Source: Anaerolineae bacterium
Lineage (GTDB): Bacteria; Chloroflexota; Anaerolineae; Aggregatilineales; Phototrophicaceae
Direction: 5' to 3'
Assembly (NCBI GenBank): GCA_022841825.1
Contig: JALHQT010000009.1
Span: 124,001-188,000, forward strand
DNA length: 64,000 nucleotides
Shown here piece after piece: positions 17,863 through 26,657 of the stretch; position 1 is the stretch's first letter; each line of letters opens with the position of its first letter. Made by a program: the position numbers and the translations under genes. The notes beneath the pieces were generated by a model. It was given only the letters and a program-made list of their open reading frames with translations, searched no databases and was not told where the DNA came from.

Positions 17863-19245
17863 TCATTTCGTTTCCAAACTCATTTCTCTCAGCACAGTAT
17901 CCGAAATCGGCGGCAGGGCGTTGATGTAGGTCAGAATCGTGTCGAGCGCAAAGAAGAACCAGATGCCGATCAGGATCAGGTAGAGCAGCTCGATGCCCGC
18001 CAGATTGAGGATGCCCAAGCCGAAAAGCAAGATAGAGAAGGCGGCAAGCGCGGCGATGCCCTGGGACAATCGCTTGAAGGGCAGCCCCAGGATCGGATGC
18101 GGGAACCAGGTGGCAAAGCCCAAGCCTCCGAAGACGAAGATCACGATGGCGATCAGCGCGCCGCCTGTATGCGCGAACACCGTCGTCAGGTCGCGTGTAT
18201 CGAAGCGGACGAAGCCGATGCCGAGCAGCCCGACGATGGCGATGAAATAGAGCGCGCGGATGATGCCGAAGCTGTTCGCCCGCAGCCAGCGATGCAGCCG
18301 CGAGCCGAGTGTGTCGTCCGAGGGCGGCAGGGGGTGATGATTCTCCGCCTGCGCCACGATCAGGCGGATGAAGCCGTTGATGTCGAACCACAGGACGACG
18401 AAGATCAGGAAGACGCTGCCGAAGGTGGCGATGAACAGCCAATCCGCCTGGGGATTGGCACCCGCGCGGCTGACCGCTGCCTGCCACCACTGCTCGTTGT
18501 TTTCGACGCCCGCCAGCGAAAAGCTGCCCCCCAAGCCGATGGTGAAGGTGACGAGCGCCAAGCCGATCAGGTGACGGGGCGTGACGGTCTGCGCCCAGTA
18601 GACCGCCGCGAAGGTCACGACGCCGACGAATAAGCCAGAAAACGCCGATGCGCCCGCGTAAGACGCCGAGAACTGCTTGAACATCACGTCCAGGATCAGC
18701 CAGAGCACTGAGATAGCGACATAGCTGGCGACCAGCGCGGCAAGCGCGATGGCGACACGCCGCAGTTGGTTGCCCAGGCTGTGCGCCTCCGCCTGGTAAT
18801 CATGATACTGCGTGAGCTGCCCTCCGGCATGGTAATGCTCCAGCAGCAGACGGCGGTAGGTGGCGAGGATGGCGATGAAGATCATCAGGCAGGCAATCAG
18901 GCGCGAGGTGGCGGCGATCTGCCCGCTGCTGCCGGACTGGATGATCGCGCCCGCGACTTCAAACAAGCGCCCGAAGGCGAAGCCGATCTCCTCCGGCACC
19001 GATTGCGCGGCGAAGGGACCGATGGCGGGCGTCCATTCCGGGAAGCCGGAATCGGTGAAGAGCGGCACGACTGCCAGCCCGCGATAGAACCAGAGCGCCA
19101 GCAGGATGCCGACCACCAGCGCGCCGACACCCCACAGCGCGGCGGCGCGTAGTTTGCGCAGTTGCAGGTCGCGCTGGTCTTCAAGTCGCGGGTCGGTGCG
19201 TTCCGCCTGCGCGGCGTAAACGATGAGGTGAGGAGGAAGGTTCAT
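17863..19245 (-). CDS. Polytopic membrane protein of unknown function
   Basis: A protein of 460 residues from MNLPPHLIVYAAQ; an ATG 33 nt further upstream is possible. It has about nine or ten hydrophobic helices, for example LWGVGALVVGILLALWFY, LIACLMIFIAILAT, VLWLILDVMF, LIGLALVTFTIGLGG, FLIFVVLWFDIN and IRALYFIAIVGLLGIGFV. Two longer loops carry FPEWTPAIGPFAAQSVPEEIG and a segment around DDTLGSRLHRWLRANS. I do not recognise a family. The start lies close to the convergent GNAT gene's upstream region, and the GTGCG repeat follows the stop. A DUF5671-like scaffold was considered, but I cannot support it. Confidence 0.75.
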   Translation of the reverse strand: MNLPPHLIVYAAQAERTDPRLEDQRDLQLRKLRAAALWGVGALVVGILLALWFYRGLAVVPLFTDSGFPEWTPAIGPFAAQSVPEEIGFAFGRLFEVAGAIIQSGSSGQIAATSRLIACLMIFIAILATYRRLLLEHYHAGGQLTQYHDYQAEAHSLGNQLRRVAIALAALVASYVAISVLWLILDVMFKQFSASYAGASAFSGLFVGVVTFAAVYWAQTVTPRHLIGLALVTFTIGLGGSFSLAGVENNEQWWQAAVSRAGANPQADWLFIATFGSVFLIFVVLWFDINGFIRLIVAQAENHHPLPPSDDTLGSRLHRWLRANSFGIIRALYFIAIVGLLGIGFVRFDTRDLTTVFAHTGGALIAIVIFVFGGLGFATWFPHPILGLPFKRLSQGIAALAAFSILLFGLGILNLAGIELLYLILIGIWFFFALDTILTYINALPPISDTVLREMSLETK

Positions 19246-19337
19246 AAAACAACCAACTTTTTGAAAAGGGTCACACATTCAGTTTATGTCTTTCCAGTCG
19301 GGATTTCTACATGGTTCGGGGTTTAGCCCGCTGCGGA

Positions 19338-19934
19338 TCAAGCCCGTCGGATCATCACGACGGATTCCGCCTGATTGCCAATCGGAAGCTGTGTCGCAGC
19401 CACATAGCCAAATCGCTCATAAAAGGGCACGTTGTCCGCGTTCGCCGTCTCCAGCCAGATGCACTTCGACGATGCGCTGCTGTCCACCCGCTCGTGAATG
19501 CGCATCAGGAGGTCTCGCCCGTAGCCCTTGCCCTGCTGCGATGGCGCAACGGCGATGAACTCCAGCCGGAAGTGCGGTTCTGCGGGATGATGCTGGCTGG
19601 CTCGGCGCACATGACGCAGGGTGCGCCATAGACTTCGCAAGCCGCCCAGTCGTGCGCAGTCCCACAGCCAGCGGACGAGTGTAGCGACACCGAGATTGGC
19701 TCCCGGCAGGGTCAGCACGGCACATGCCACGATCTCACCGCTGACGATCTGGGACATGATCGGCTGCTCGTTCGCGCTGTGCATGCGCAGCATCGCCAGA
19801 AACCAGCCCGTGAGCCGCGACTTGTAACCGCCGTGGCTGGACTGGCATAGGTACGACATGCCCGGATCGTCGGCGAACGACTCCGCAAGCAGTGCCGCCA
19901 GCACGGACAAGGTGGCGTGTTGATCGTCCATCAT
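19338..19934 (-). CDS. GNAT family N-acetyltransferase
   Basis: A protein of 198 residues. The ATGATG start overlaps the stop codon of the upstream membrane-protein gene (ATGA at 19931-19934), which decides the start; the same frame upstream is shadow coding. The acetyl-CoA pyrophosphate loop is VAPSQQGKGYGRDLLMRI (family pattern Q/RxxGxG/A), preceded by the RLEFIAV strand. The C-terminal motif is ETANADNVPFYERFGYV. The substrate is unknown. Together with the membrane protein it forms a two-gene unit that probably answers to the adjacent TetR regulator. Confidence 0.88.
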   Translation of the reverse strand: MMDDQHATLSVLAALLAESFADDPGMSYLCQSSHGGYKSRLTGWFLAMLRMHSANEQPIMSQIVSGEIVACAVLTLPGANLGVATLVRWLWDCARLGGLRSLWRTLRHVRRASQHHPAEPHFRLEFIAVAPSQQGKGYGRDLLMRIHERVDSSASSKCIWLETANADNVPFYERFGYVAATQLPIGNQAESVVMIRRA

Positions 19935-20542
19935 GGCTGCGCCTCCTCCGCCGGGCGGTACGGTTCTTCGCGGAGCAGATGGCTGATCAACAGCTTGACG
20001 TAGTACGTGGGCAGGAACCACTCGAAACCCGTCGGGGCGGGCAGGATATAGAGCGCGATCAGGAAGCCCACGATCAGCAGCAGCGCAGCCAGCGGGCGTT
20101 GCAGATAGAGCGGCGTGAGCAGGATCAGCAGCGACGCGACCACCAGATAGCCGAAGCTGCCGAGCAGGAAGAGCCAGTTGCCCGCGTCGAAGAAGATGAC
20201 AACTAAGGCGGGTTGGAGGATGTGGATCAGGATGAAAACCATATGCTGGCGGAAGCCCTGACCCTCGCGGTGATACCAGCGTTTCGCCGCGCCCGTCGCA
20301 TTGGTGATCGCGCCGCCGACCAGATCCAGCGCCAGCACGCCAGCGATGACCATCTGAACCGCCGACCAGCCCCAATCGTTGATGAGCGCCGCCGCGAGCA
20401 GCCCCGCCGCGATGACGCATGGCGGGATGAGTTGCAGCGCGATCTCCGCGCGCGTCGCGCCCGGTCCGATGAAACGGTCAAATGCGTCCTTCGGGGCAGG
20501 GTATGCCCAGTTCACGAAGACGGTTTGCGGTCTGATGCTCAT
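19931..20542 (-). CDS. Integral membrane protein of unknown function, TetR-linked
   Basis: A protein of 203 residues with about six hydrophobic helices (LQLIPPCVIAAGLLAAAL, MVIAGVLALDLVGGAI, HMVFILIHILQPALVVIFF, GSFGYLVVASLLILLTPLY, LAALLLIVGFLIALYIL). The conserved-looking WYHREGQGFRQHM loop and a C-terminal SHLLREEPYRP segment are cytoplasmic candidates. AAGGATAG precedes the ATG at 20542. A TetR-type operator half-palindrome (20569-20582) lies 27 nt upstream, so this gene and the overlapping GNAT gene are probably repressed by the TetR protein encoded just upstream. No family is recognised. Confidence 0.78.
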   Translation of the reverse strand: MSIRPQTVFVNWAYPAPKDAFDRFIGPGATRAEIALQLIPPCVIAAGLLAAALINDWGWSAVQMVIAGVLALDLVGGAITNATGAAKRWYHREGQGFRQHMVFILIHILQPALVVIFFDAGNWLFLLGSFGYLVVASLLILLTPLYLQRPLAALLLIVGFLIALYILPAPTGFEWFLPTYYVKLLISHLLREEPYRPAEEAQP

Positions 20543-20568
20543 ATGTCTATCCTTTCGCAGAATAATTA

Positions 20569-20582
20569 ACTGACTGGTCGGT
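20569..20582. promoter_or_regulatory. Candidate TetR operator upstream of the membrane protein-GNAT unit
   Basis: ACTGACTGGTCGGT, an imperfect palindrome sharing the ACyGaC..GtCrGT pattern with the better operator at 21213-21234. It lies between the TetR gene and the target unit. Confidence 0.55.
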
Positions 20583-20605
20583 AGATTATCGACGCAAAAA
20601 AAGCG

Positions 20606-21196
20606 CTATGCGCGCAGCCCATCCAGAAGAACCGACACGCTCACGCTCATCACCGGCGCTAACGCCTGCCCCGTGCTGAACGCGATGAGCAGGCTGCCTT
20701 CCACCAGCGCGACATATGCCAGCGCCGCCTCGTGTGAATCGACCGCATTCCGCACTTCGCCGCGCGCCTTGCCCTGCTGGATGATGTCCGCAAATGCCTC
20801 GGTATATTTCGTGAAATAGTCGTCGATGACGGACTGCACGGCGCTCATGCGGGCGGCGCGCGCGCGGATTTCGGCGAGGACAGGCATCAGCACAGTGTTC
20901 CGCTCCAGCAGCTTGACCAACTCGACGCTGTACATTCGCAGTCGCTCCAGGGCGGGTGCATCTGCGGCGACGATCTTTTCAAACTCCGCCTGATCCGCGT
21001 TGAACAGGCGGCGGACAAGCGCGAGGATCAGTGCTTCCTTGCTCTTGAAGTAATGGTAAATGGTCGCCTTGCTGATGCCGCAAACGTCGGCGATCTGCTC
21101 CATACTCGCGCCGTCAATGCCATGCACGCTGAAGATCTGCGCCGCCGCGTCGAGGATTTCTGGGATGCGTTCATGGCTGACATCAGGGCGGGGCAT
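20606..21196 (-). CDS. TetR/AcrR family transcriptional regulator
   Basis: A protein of 196 residues. The N-terminal DNA-binding domain is typical: ILDAAAQIFSVHGIDGASMEQIADVCGISKATIYHYFKSKEAL as a run, with the recognition helix at about 43-53. The C-terminal ligand domain (about 70-196) is hydrophobic and helical, as in the family. The 22-bp palindrome at 21213-21234 lies 17 nt before the start codon and a related half-site lies at 20569-20582. The protein therefore probably represses itself and the downstream membrane protein-GNAT pair until an unknown ligand binds. Confidence 0.92.
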   Translation of the reverse strand: MPRPDVSHERIPEILDAAAQIFSVHGIDGASMEQIADVCGISKATIYHYFKSKEALILALVRRLFNADQAEFEKIVAADAPALERLRMYSVELVKLLERNTVLMPVLAEIRARAARMSAVQSVIDDYFTKYTEAFADIIQQGKARGEVRNAVDSHEAALAYVALVEGSLLIAFSTGQALAPVMSVSVSVLLDGLRA

Positions 21197-21212
21197 GAGT
21201 CACTCAATCTAT

Positions 21213-21234
21213 AATAACTGACCGGACGGTTATT
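21213..21234. promoter_or_regulatory. TetR autoregulatory operator candidate
   Basis: A 22-bp palindrome, AATAAC-TGACCGGACG-GTTATT, symmetric except for two positions per arm. It lies immediately upstream of the TetR gene and its central CCGG pattern is typical of TetR-family sites. Confidence 0.65.
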
Positions 21235-21286
21235 TATAGAATATCAAACAACGATATGGGTTGTCAATAAGGGGGTACTGCCGCGC

Positions 21287-21312
21287 GGGACGACCCATGG
21301 GTCGTCCCCTAC
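21287..21312. repeat. GTAGGG-family palindrome, ACCCATGGGT core
   Basis: GGGACG-ACCCATGGGT-CGTCCCCTAC between the atuA stop codon and the TetR promoter. A similar core lies at 39193-39217. Confidence 0.75.
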
Positions 21313-21331
21313 AACCTCATCACCTATCCCC

Positions 21332-22735
21332 TCATCCCTCGAAATAGGTGATTTCCGTCGTCACCATCTCCCGCGCGACCAGCGTCGGGAACAAGCCGAC
21401 GACCGCGCGCGGTTCGCCGCTGATGCTCGCGCCGCTCACGTTCATCCCAGCGGGTCCGCTCAAGCCGAGCGCCAGCAGGCGGCGCACTGCCGTCTTGAGC
21501 GTCTCCGCCTGCGCGGCGCTGAAGACGAGACGCACGACCACCTCCAGCGGGTCGGGCGGCAGCGGCGCGTCGGCAAACAGGCTGTTGATGCCCAGGTAGT
21601 CGTAATGCACGCGCGTGATCGGCAGACCGTCCCAGCTCGTCGCGATCATCGCTTTGAGCTGCGCGACTTTGTCCCAGGCGCGCGGCGCGCCGAGCGTGAA
21701 GATCAGCTCGCGCTGCCAGCCTTCCAGCCGCGCCAGGTTGAGCTTGAGCATCTCCGGGCGCGGATGCCCGCTTACGCCCGTCACACGCACGCGGTCTGCG
21801 CCGTCGTCTTGCAGCCGCAGCGTGGTGAAGTCGGCGGTCACGTCGGGCGTCAGGTAGCGCGCCGGGTCGTGGATTTCGTAGAGGAGCTGTTCCTTGACCG
21901 TCTCCAGCGTCACCCTGCCGGGCGTGCCGGGCGTTTTGCTGATGACGAACGTCCCGTCGTCTTCCACCACGCCAATCGGGTAGCCCAGCCGCGCCAGATC
22001 GCCCGCGTCGATGCTGTCGAGCAGCGCCAGGCTGTTGCCGCCGACGACCTGCCCGGTGCATTCGAGCAGATGCCCGCAAACGATGCCCGCCGCCAGCCGA
22101 TCCCAATCCTCCCACGCCCAGCCGTAGCGCGCGATCATCGGCGCGAGATACAGGCAGGGGTCGGCGACGCGCCCGGTGATGACGAGGTGCGCGCCCGCCC
22201 GCAGCGCCTCGACAATCGGCGCTGCGCCCAGGTAGGCGTTGGCGGTGACGATGGGAACCTCACCCCCCAACCCCCTCTCCGTTGACGGAGAGGGTGAGAC
22301 AAGCGGCTCGCCTGTTTCGGAATGGCGCAAGCCACTGTAGGGACGAGGCATGCCTCGTCCGCTATCGTCAGAAGTGAACGTGCGAATCAAATCATCCCCC
22401 GTCACGGCGGCGATCTTCAGTCCGTGCAGCCCGCGCTCCTGCGCGATCTTGTGCGCCGCCGCCGCCGCGCCCAGCGGATTCAACCCGCCGCCGTTGGTGA
22501 TCAGCGGAATACCCCGCGCGAAAGCGAGCGGCAGGATCTTGTTGGCGATGAGGGGAATATCGTGGGTGTAGCCGCGCGAGGGGTCTGCGAGGCGGTCTTT
22601 CTGGAGGATGGCGAGCGTCAGTTCGGAAAGCGCCTCGAAGACGACGACATCGACATGCCCGCCCTCGATCATGGGCAGCGCGCGCGTCACGTCGTCGCCG
22701 TAGTAGCCCTGTGCCGAACCGATGCGGAGCGACAT
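21332..22735 (-). CDS. AtuA-like acyl-CoA/terpenoid catabolism protein (DUF1446), large domain
   Basis: A protein of 467 residues. The N-terminal segment LRIGSAQGYYGDDVTRALPMIE and GGLNPLGAAAAAHKIAQERGL match the AtuA/DUF1446 family, as do ANAYLGAAPIVEALRAGAHLVITGRVADPCLYL, read as consecutive motifs, and LLECTGQVVGGN. The C-terminal small domain of complete AtuA is missing and is encoded separately at 17394-17705. Residues about 122-160 (the region between FTSDDS and IVTANAYLG) look like an insertion: the underlying DNA at 22256-22360 consists of two recognisable palindromic repeats translated in frame. A strong hairpin separates the gene from ftsH upstream. Confidence 0.85.
   Translation of the reverse strand: MSLRIGSAQGYYGDDVTRALPMIEGGHVDVVVFEALSELTLAILQKDRLADPSRGYTHDIPLIANKILPLAFARGIPLITNGGGLNPLGAAAAAHKIAQERGLHGLKIAAVTGDDLIRTFTSDDSGRGMPRPYSGLRHSETGEPLVSPSPSTERGLGGEVPIVTANAYLGAAPIVEALRAGAHLVITGRVADPCLYLAPMIARYGWAWEDWDRLAAGIVCGHLLECTGQVVGGNSLALLDSIDAGDLARLGYPIGVVEDDGTFVISKTPGTPGRVTLETVKEQLLYEIHDPARYLTPDVTADFTTLRLQDDGADRVRVTGVSGHPRPEMLKLNLARLEGWQRELIFTLGAPRAWDKVAQLKAMIATSWDGLPITRVHYDYLGINSLFADAPLPPDPLEVVVRLVFSAAQAETLKTAVRRLLALGLSGPAGMNVSGASISGEPRAVVGLFPTLVAREMVTTEITYFEG
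22256..22360. repeat. Two palindromic repeats in frame within atuA
   Basis: The first (22256-22298) has a 10-bp stem CCCTCTCCGT/ACGGAGAGGG with a 2-nt loop and belongs to the CCCCTCTCC family also seen at 30050-30188. The second (22337-22360) is a GTAGGGACGAGGC-type palindrome. Together they account for about 35 residues of the protein. Confidence 0.8.
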
Positions 22736-22767
22736 ACTGGTTTACCGATTGCGATGCTGACGAAGGG

Positions 22768-22802
22768 CAGGGGTGACGCCAAACCTGTTGGCGTCACCCC
22801 TG
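22768..22802 (-). terminator. Terminator-like hairpin after ftsH
   Basis: A perfect 15-bp stem (22768-22782 with 22788-22802) and 5-nt loop, placed 23 nt beyond the ftsH stop codon on the minus strand and before atuA. Confidence 0.65.
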
Positions 22803-22824
22803 CGCATCATAAGCCGGATACCCG

Positions 22825-24747
22825 TTACGCCGGGGTCGGCGCGCTGGGCGCGGTTTGCAGACCGCTCGGCATCTTGCCTTCCATGATCTCCTCGAACATC
22901 TGGCGGTCGAGCGTTTCATGCTCGATCAGAATCGCTGCCAGCGTGTCGAGCTTATCGCGGTTTTCCATCAGCGTGTTCTTGGCGCGGTGGTACGCCGTCT
23001 GAAGGATGCGCCGGACTTCGTTGTCGATCTCCTCCGCCGCCGATTCGCTGTAATCGCGCGCGTCGTACAGCTCGCGTCCGAGGAAGAGCGACCCGCTGCC
23101 GCTGCCATAGGAACGCGGACCGAGTGCCTCGCTCATACCGAAGTTCATCACCATCATGCGCGCGCGCTGGGTCGCCTGCTGCAAATCGTTGCTGGCGCCG
23201 GTCGTGAACTGGTTGAAGATGATCTCTTCCGCCGCACGCCCGCCCATCGTCACGCAGATCATGTCCTCGAACATCTCTTTCGAGACCAGCGTGGTGTCTT
23301 CATCCGGCAGCCCCATCACATAGCCGCCCGCGCGCCCACGCGCCACAATCGTGATCTTGTGGACGGGGTAGGTGTGTTCCAGCACGTAGTGCAGGATGGC
23401 GTGCCCGGCTTCGTGGAAGGCGATCTTGCGCTTCTCTTTATCGGAGATCACGCGCGACTTGCGCTCCGGTCCCATGACCACGCGCTCCATGCTCTCCTGC
23501 ATCTCGCTCATACCGATCGCCTTCTTGTTGCGGCGAGCGGCGAGGATGGCGGCTTCGTTGATCAGGTTTTCCAGGTCAGCGCCGGAGAACCCCGGCGTGA
23601 TTTTGGCAATCGATTCGAGATCGACATCGGCACCCAGCGGCTTGCCCTTGGCGTGGACTTTCAGGATTTCCAGGCGTCCCTTGATGTCCGGGTTATCCAT
23701 CGTCACCTTACGGTCGAAACGACCGGGGCGCATCAACGCCGGATCGAGGATGTCCGGACGGTTGGTCGCCGCCATGACGATGACGTTGGTGCCCGTCTCG
23801 AAGCCATCCATCTCGACCAGGATCTGGTTGAGCGTTTGTTCGCGCTCGTCATGACCGCCGCCCAAGCCTGCGCCGCGATGGCGACCGACGGCGTCGATTT
23901 CGTCCACGAAGACGATGGCAGGCGATTCGGCTTTGGCGCGCTCGAACAGGTCGCGCACGCGGCTCGCGCCGACGCCGACGAACATCTCGACGAATTCCGA
24001 GCCGGAAATGCTGAAGAATGGCACGCCCGCTTCACCCGCGACCGCGCGCGCCATCAGCGTCTTGCCCGTGCCGGGAGGACCGATCATCAGCACGCCCTTG
24101 GGGATGCGTGCGCCCAGGCGGATGAACTTTTCCGGCTCTTTCAGGAATTCGACGACTTCCGCCAGTTCCTGCTTCGCCTCTTCCGCCCCGGCGACATCGT
24201 TAAAGGTCACCTGCGGGCGCTCCATATCGCGCACGACACGGGCGCGACTGCGACCGAAGCTCATCGCCTGATCCTGACCGCTGCGCACGCTGCGCATCAT
24301 GCGCCAGAGCAGCCAGACGATGATCAGCGTCGGCACGACCGCGATCAGGAGCTGGAAGACGAAGTTGCTGGTGTTGTCGCCAGGTGCTTCCTGGAACTCC
24401 ACGCGCGAAAGAGTCTCCTCATCGACGCCAAAAGCGGTCAGCGCCTGGAAGATATTGGTCTCACGTTCCTTATAGTAGAAGACATTCTGTCCGTTCCGCA
24501 GTTCGATGAAAACATCGGTGCCCCCGCGTACCAGGATTTGGGCGACATTGCCCTGACGAATGAATTCAGCGAGCTGGTCGAGCGAAACGCGATTGCCGCG
24601 CTGCGCACTGTTCGGCTGACCGACGATCACGACGAACAGGAGCAGCACAATCACGCCAACGATCAACCAAACACGTTGAGCATTCTTGCCCGCGAAGGGC
24701 GAATTGGGGGTATTGTTATTCTGTTGCTCAGGAGGTTTGGTATTCAC
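22825..24747 (-). CDS. ftsH: ATP-dependent zinc metalloprotease FtsH
   Basis: A membrane AAA+ protease of 640 residues that degrades misassembled membrane proteins and short-lived regulators. Two N-terminal helices (about 26-44 and near 125-140) bracket the periplasmic segment. AAA motifs: Walker A GPPGTGKT, Walker B IVFVDEID, pore [17 protein letters not shown], and the SRH ending [19 protein letters not shown]. The zinc site is HEAGHAIL, with the third ligand Asp in the downstream DLQQATQRA segment. I place the start at the GTG at 24747 ([12 protein letters not shown]), which has GGAG 10 nt upstream; a TTG at 24765 adds six residues. A hairpin follows the gene. Confidence 0.96.
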   Translation of the reverse strand: MNTKPPEQQNNNTPNSPFAGKNAQRVWLIVGVIVLLLFVVIVGQPNSAQRGNRVSLDQLAEFIRQGNVAQILVRGGTDVFIELRNGQNVFYYKERETNIFQALTAFGVDEETLSRVEFQEAPGDNTSNFVFQLLIAVVPTLIIVWLLWRMMRSVRSGQDQAMSFGRSRARVVRDMERPQVTFNDVAGAEEAKQELAEVVEFLKEPEKFIRLGARIPKGVLMIGPPGTGKTLMARAVAGEAGVPFFSISGSEFVEMFVGVGASRVRDLFERAKAESPAIVFVDEIDAVGRHRGAGLGGGHDEREQTLNQILVEMDGFETGTNVIVMAATNRPDILDPALMRPGRFDRKVTMDNPDIKGRLEILKVHAKGKPLGADVDLESIAKITPGFSGADLENLINEAAILAARRNKKAIGMSEMQESMERVVMGPERKSRVISDKEKRKIAFHEAGHAILHYVLEHTYPVHKITIVARGRAGGYVMGLPDEDTTLVSKEMFEDMICVTMGGRAAEEIIFNQFTTGASNDLQQATQRARMMVMNFGMSEALGPRSYGSGSGSLFLGRELYDARDYSESAAEEIDNEVRRILQTAYHRAKNTLMENRDKLDTLAAILIEHETLDRQMFEEIMEGKMPSGLQTAPSAPTPA

Positions 24748-24917
24748 GCGCAGCGTTCTCCACAAATTAGCATTTTGGGATTATACCTCCCAAACATTAG
24801 AAGCGCGCTAACGGTGGAGATGAGATAACTAGAATCGCCTGTTTATCAAAATTGTGAAAAAATTGATTATTCCTTTATGCTTTAAGAAGCTCCATTTTTC
24901 CTCTCGCGAGTCAATGT

Positions 24918-24923
24918 TACAAT
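24918..24923 (+). promoter_or_regulatory. Possible extended -10 element for the FHA gene
   Basis: TG-T-TACAAT lies 26 nt before the start codon of the FHA gene. No clear -35 hexamer is visible, as is usual for extended -10 promoters. Confidence 0.35.
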
Positions 24924-24949
24924 ACTTTTGGAATGGGAGGATAATCCAG

Positions 24950-25504
24950 ATGACCGTTATGCAGCAAGGGCTTCCAAGAGTGAAAGAATGTCCTACCTGT
25001 CACTCCGAGGTCGGTGACAAAGAAGCCATTTGTACAAAATGCGGCACATTGTTGCTAGCAGTCTCCAAGGAAACGCAGTCACTCACTAATACGGATTTCG
25101 AAGAAGGCATCCCGCGTCTGGGCACGTCCTTCTTTGGCGCGCGCAAAAATCTTGTCCTCCAGGTGCGTGAATTCAGCAAGACATTCGTCTTCGATGCCCA
25201 CGACATCCGGGAACTGATCATCGGGCGCTTCGATCCGGATACGGGTGAATCGCCGGACATCGATTTGCAGGAGTGCGATGCCGTCAACAAGGGTGTCTCG
25301 CGCCGTCATGCGTCTCTCATCAAGCACATGAACAAACTTCAGTTGGTCGATAAAGGTAGCCCGAACGGGACGTTCCTCAACGGTCAGCGCCTGATCGCCA
25401 ACCAACCGCGTTACCTGCGCGATGGGGACGAAGTGCGTCTGGGGCATCTGGTGCTGGTCGTGTCGTTTGAAGACCTGGGACCCCTGAACTTCGGCAACAT
25501 TTAA
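24950..25504 (+). CDS. Zinc-ribbon and FHA domain protein
   Basis: A protein of 184 residues. The ATG at 24950 follows a GGGAGG site by 9 nt; earlier in-frame Met codons lack one. A four-cysteine zinc ribbon occupies about 13-31 (CPTCHSEVGDKEAICTKC). The C-terminal FHA domain (about 85-180) has GRFDPD, VSRRHASLIK with the phosphothreonine-binding Ser-Arg-Arg-His, and GSPNGTFLNG. FHA domains bind phosphothreonine peptides, typically products of bacterial Ser/Thr kinases; the kinase at 4956-6980 is a possible upstream partner. The gene is followed within 75 nt by a sigma factor gene in the same direction. Confidence 0.9.
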   Translation: MTVMQQGLPRVKECPTCHSEVGDKEAICTKCGTLLLAVSKETQSLTNTDFEEGIPRLGTSFFGARKNLVLQVREFSKTFVFDAHDIRELIIGRFDPDTGESPDIDLQECDAVNKGVSRRHASLIKHMNKLQLVDKGSPNGTFLNGQRLIANQPRYLRDGDEVRLGHLVLVVSFEDLGPLNFGNI

Positions 25505-25578
25505 CGCCTGCAATCGCCGCGCAATGATGCTACACTCGCGGCTATAGTCTCCCATTGCAGGCGACGGAACGAACCTCC

Positions 25579-26232
25579 ATGTCTGAGCGCACAAACGAAC
25601 AGTGGCTGGAAGCGCTGCGTGCAGCCCCCCACCTCCAAGCGTCCGCCCTCCAGGATCTGCAAGTGCGCTTGCAGCGCGGCATCTTCTACTACCTCAGCCG
25701 CGAACGCAGTGACCTGACCCATGTGTCTCATCACGAACTGACGCAGATGGCGGAGGACATGGCGCAGGACGCGACCCTGCGCGTGCTGCAAAACCTGGAC
25801 ACCTTTCGCGGCGACAGCCAGTTCACCACCTGGGCAACCCGCATCGCCGTGCGCGTGGCGATCAGCGACCTGCGCCGCGCGCGCTACCGCGATTTCAGCC
25901 TCGATGCACTGACGGGTGAAGGCGACCTGCTGCCGCCCAATACCAACCCGCTGATGGGGCATCAGTCGCCCGCCCCGGAACGCTCTGCCGAGCGTGAAGA
26001 AGCACTGCGCAGGATTGACGATGCGCTTTCCGATGGGCTGACGGAACGCCAGCGGCGCGCACTGCTCGCCGTCGTCGTCCAGGAAGTGCCGCTGGAGATC
26101 GTCGCAGAGCAGCTTGGGACCAACCGCAATGCGCTCTACAAGCTGCTGCACGACGCGCGTCGCAAGCTGAAGACGACGCTCGAAGCGCAGGGGCTTTCCC
26201 TCGATTACGTGTTGAAGCTGTTTGAGGAATAA
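25579..26232 (+). CDS. ECF-like RNA polymerase sigma factor
   Basis: A protein of 217 residues from MSERTNEQW; an upstream TTG at 25555 lacks a ribosome site. Region 2 contains MAEDMAQDATLRVLQNLDTF and FTTWATRIAVRVAISDLRR. Region 4 contains LSDGLTERQRRALLAVVVQE, then VPLEIVAEQLGTNRNALYKLLHDARRKL (given here as one helix-turn-helix region), where NRNALYKLLHDAR is the recognition helix. It belongs to the group whose genes are followed by a small zinc anti-sigma factor; the next gene encodes one. The target regulon is unknown. Confidence 0.9.
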   Translation: MSERTNEQWLEALRAAPHLQASALQDLQVRLQRGIFYYLSRERSDLTHVSHHELTQMAEDMAQDATLRVLQNLDTFRGDSQFTTWATRIAVRVAISDLRRARYRDFSLDALTGEGDLLPPNTNPLMGHQSPAPERSAEREEALRRIDDALSDGLTERQRRALLAVVVQEVPLEIVAEQLGTNRNALYKLLHDARRKLKTTLEAQGLSLDYVLKLFEE

Positions 26233-26320
26233 GTGATGAATGTGGCGCTCCCGCATCGCCTTTTTACGTAAGAACCATCGACATCCATGCATCCAAATGA
26301 CATATCGTATTGCAGGATGA

Positions 26321-26587
26321 TTGAACGTGGAAAAAGAGCATATACATAAACTTGTTCAATCGATCTTCGAGGTGCACGACGAAGAAGGCGCGCAGATGGG
26401 CTGCGAGGACTGCGGCTGCCAGTTGGACTACATCGCCGAACTGGTGGCGAGTGGTGCAGACCTGCATACGCTGCTGCCGCATGTCGAGGCGCACCTACGC
26501 TGCTGCAAGGACTGCCGCGAGGAGTTCGAAGCGCTGATCTGCATGATCCGCGCGCAGAACGGCGGCGCGCTGACGAACGCAGGATAA
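26321..26587 (+). CDS. Small zinc-finger anti-sigma-like protein (zf-HC2 type)
   Basis: A protein of 88 residues. The start is ambiguous: TTG at 26321 or GTG at 26327, both served by GCAGGATG; this entry uses the former. A Cys-rich region CEDCGCQ (about 28-34) precedes the zinc anti-sigma motif HVEAHLRCCKDCREEFEAL (His-x3-His-x2-CC-x2-C), which binds a sigma factor and may release it on oxidation. Position directly downstream of the sigma gene supports the pairing. There is no membrane segment, so it is cytoplasmic. The TrxB gene follows 70 nt later, consistent with a thiol-redox theme; this last point is inference. Confidence 0.8.
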   Translation: MNVEKEHIHKLVQSIFEVHDEEGAQMGCEDCGCQLDYIAELVASGADLHTLLPHVEAHLRCCKDCREEFEALICMIRAQNGGALTNAG

Positions 26588-26600
26588 CGCATGGTTGCAT

Positions 26601-26628
26601 GTAGGGGCGCAATACATTGCGCCCCTAC
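26601..26628. repeat. GTAGGG-family palindrome, CAATACATTG core
   Basis: Identical in its 28 bp to 11523-11550. It lies between the anti-sigma gene and trxB, 29 nt before the trxB start codon. Confidence 0.85.
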
Positions 26629-26657
26629 GCATCGCATTTCACGAAAGGGAGAATCGA

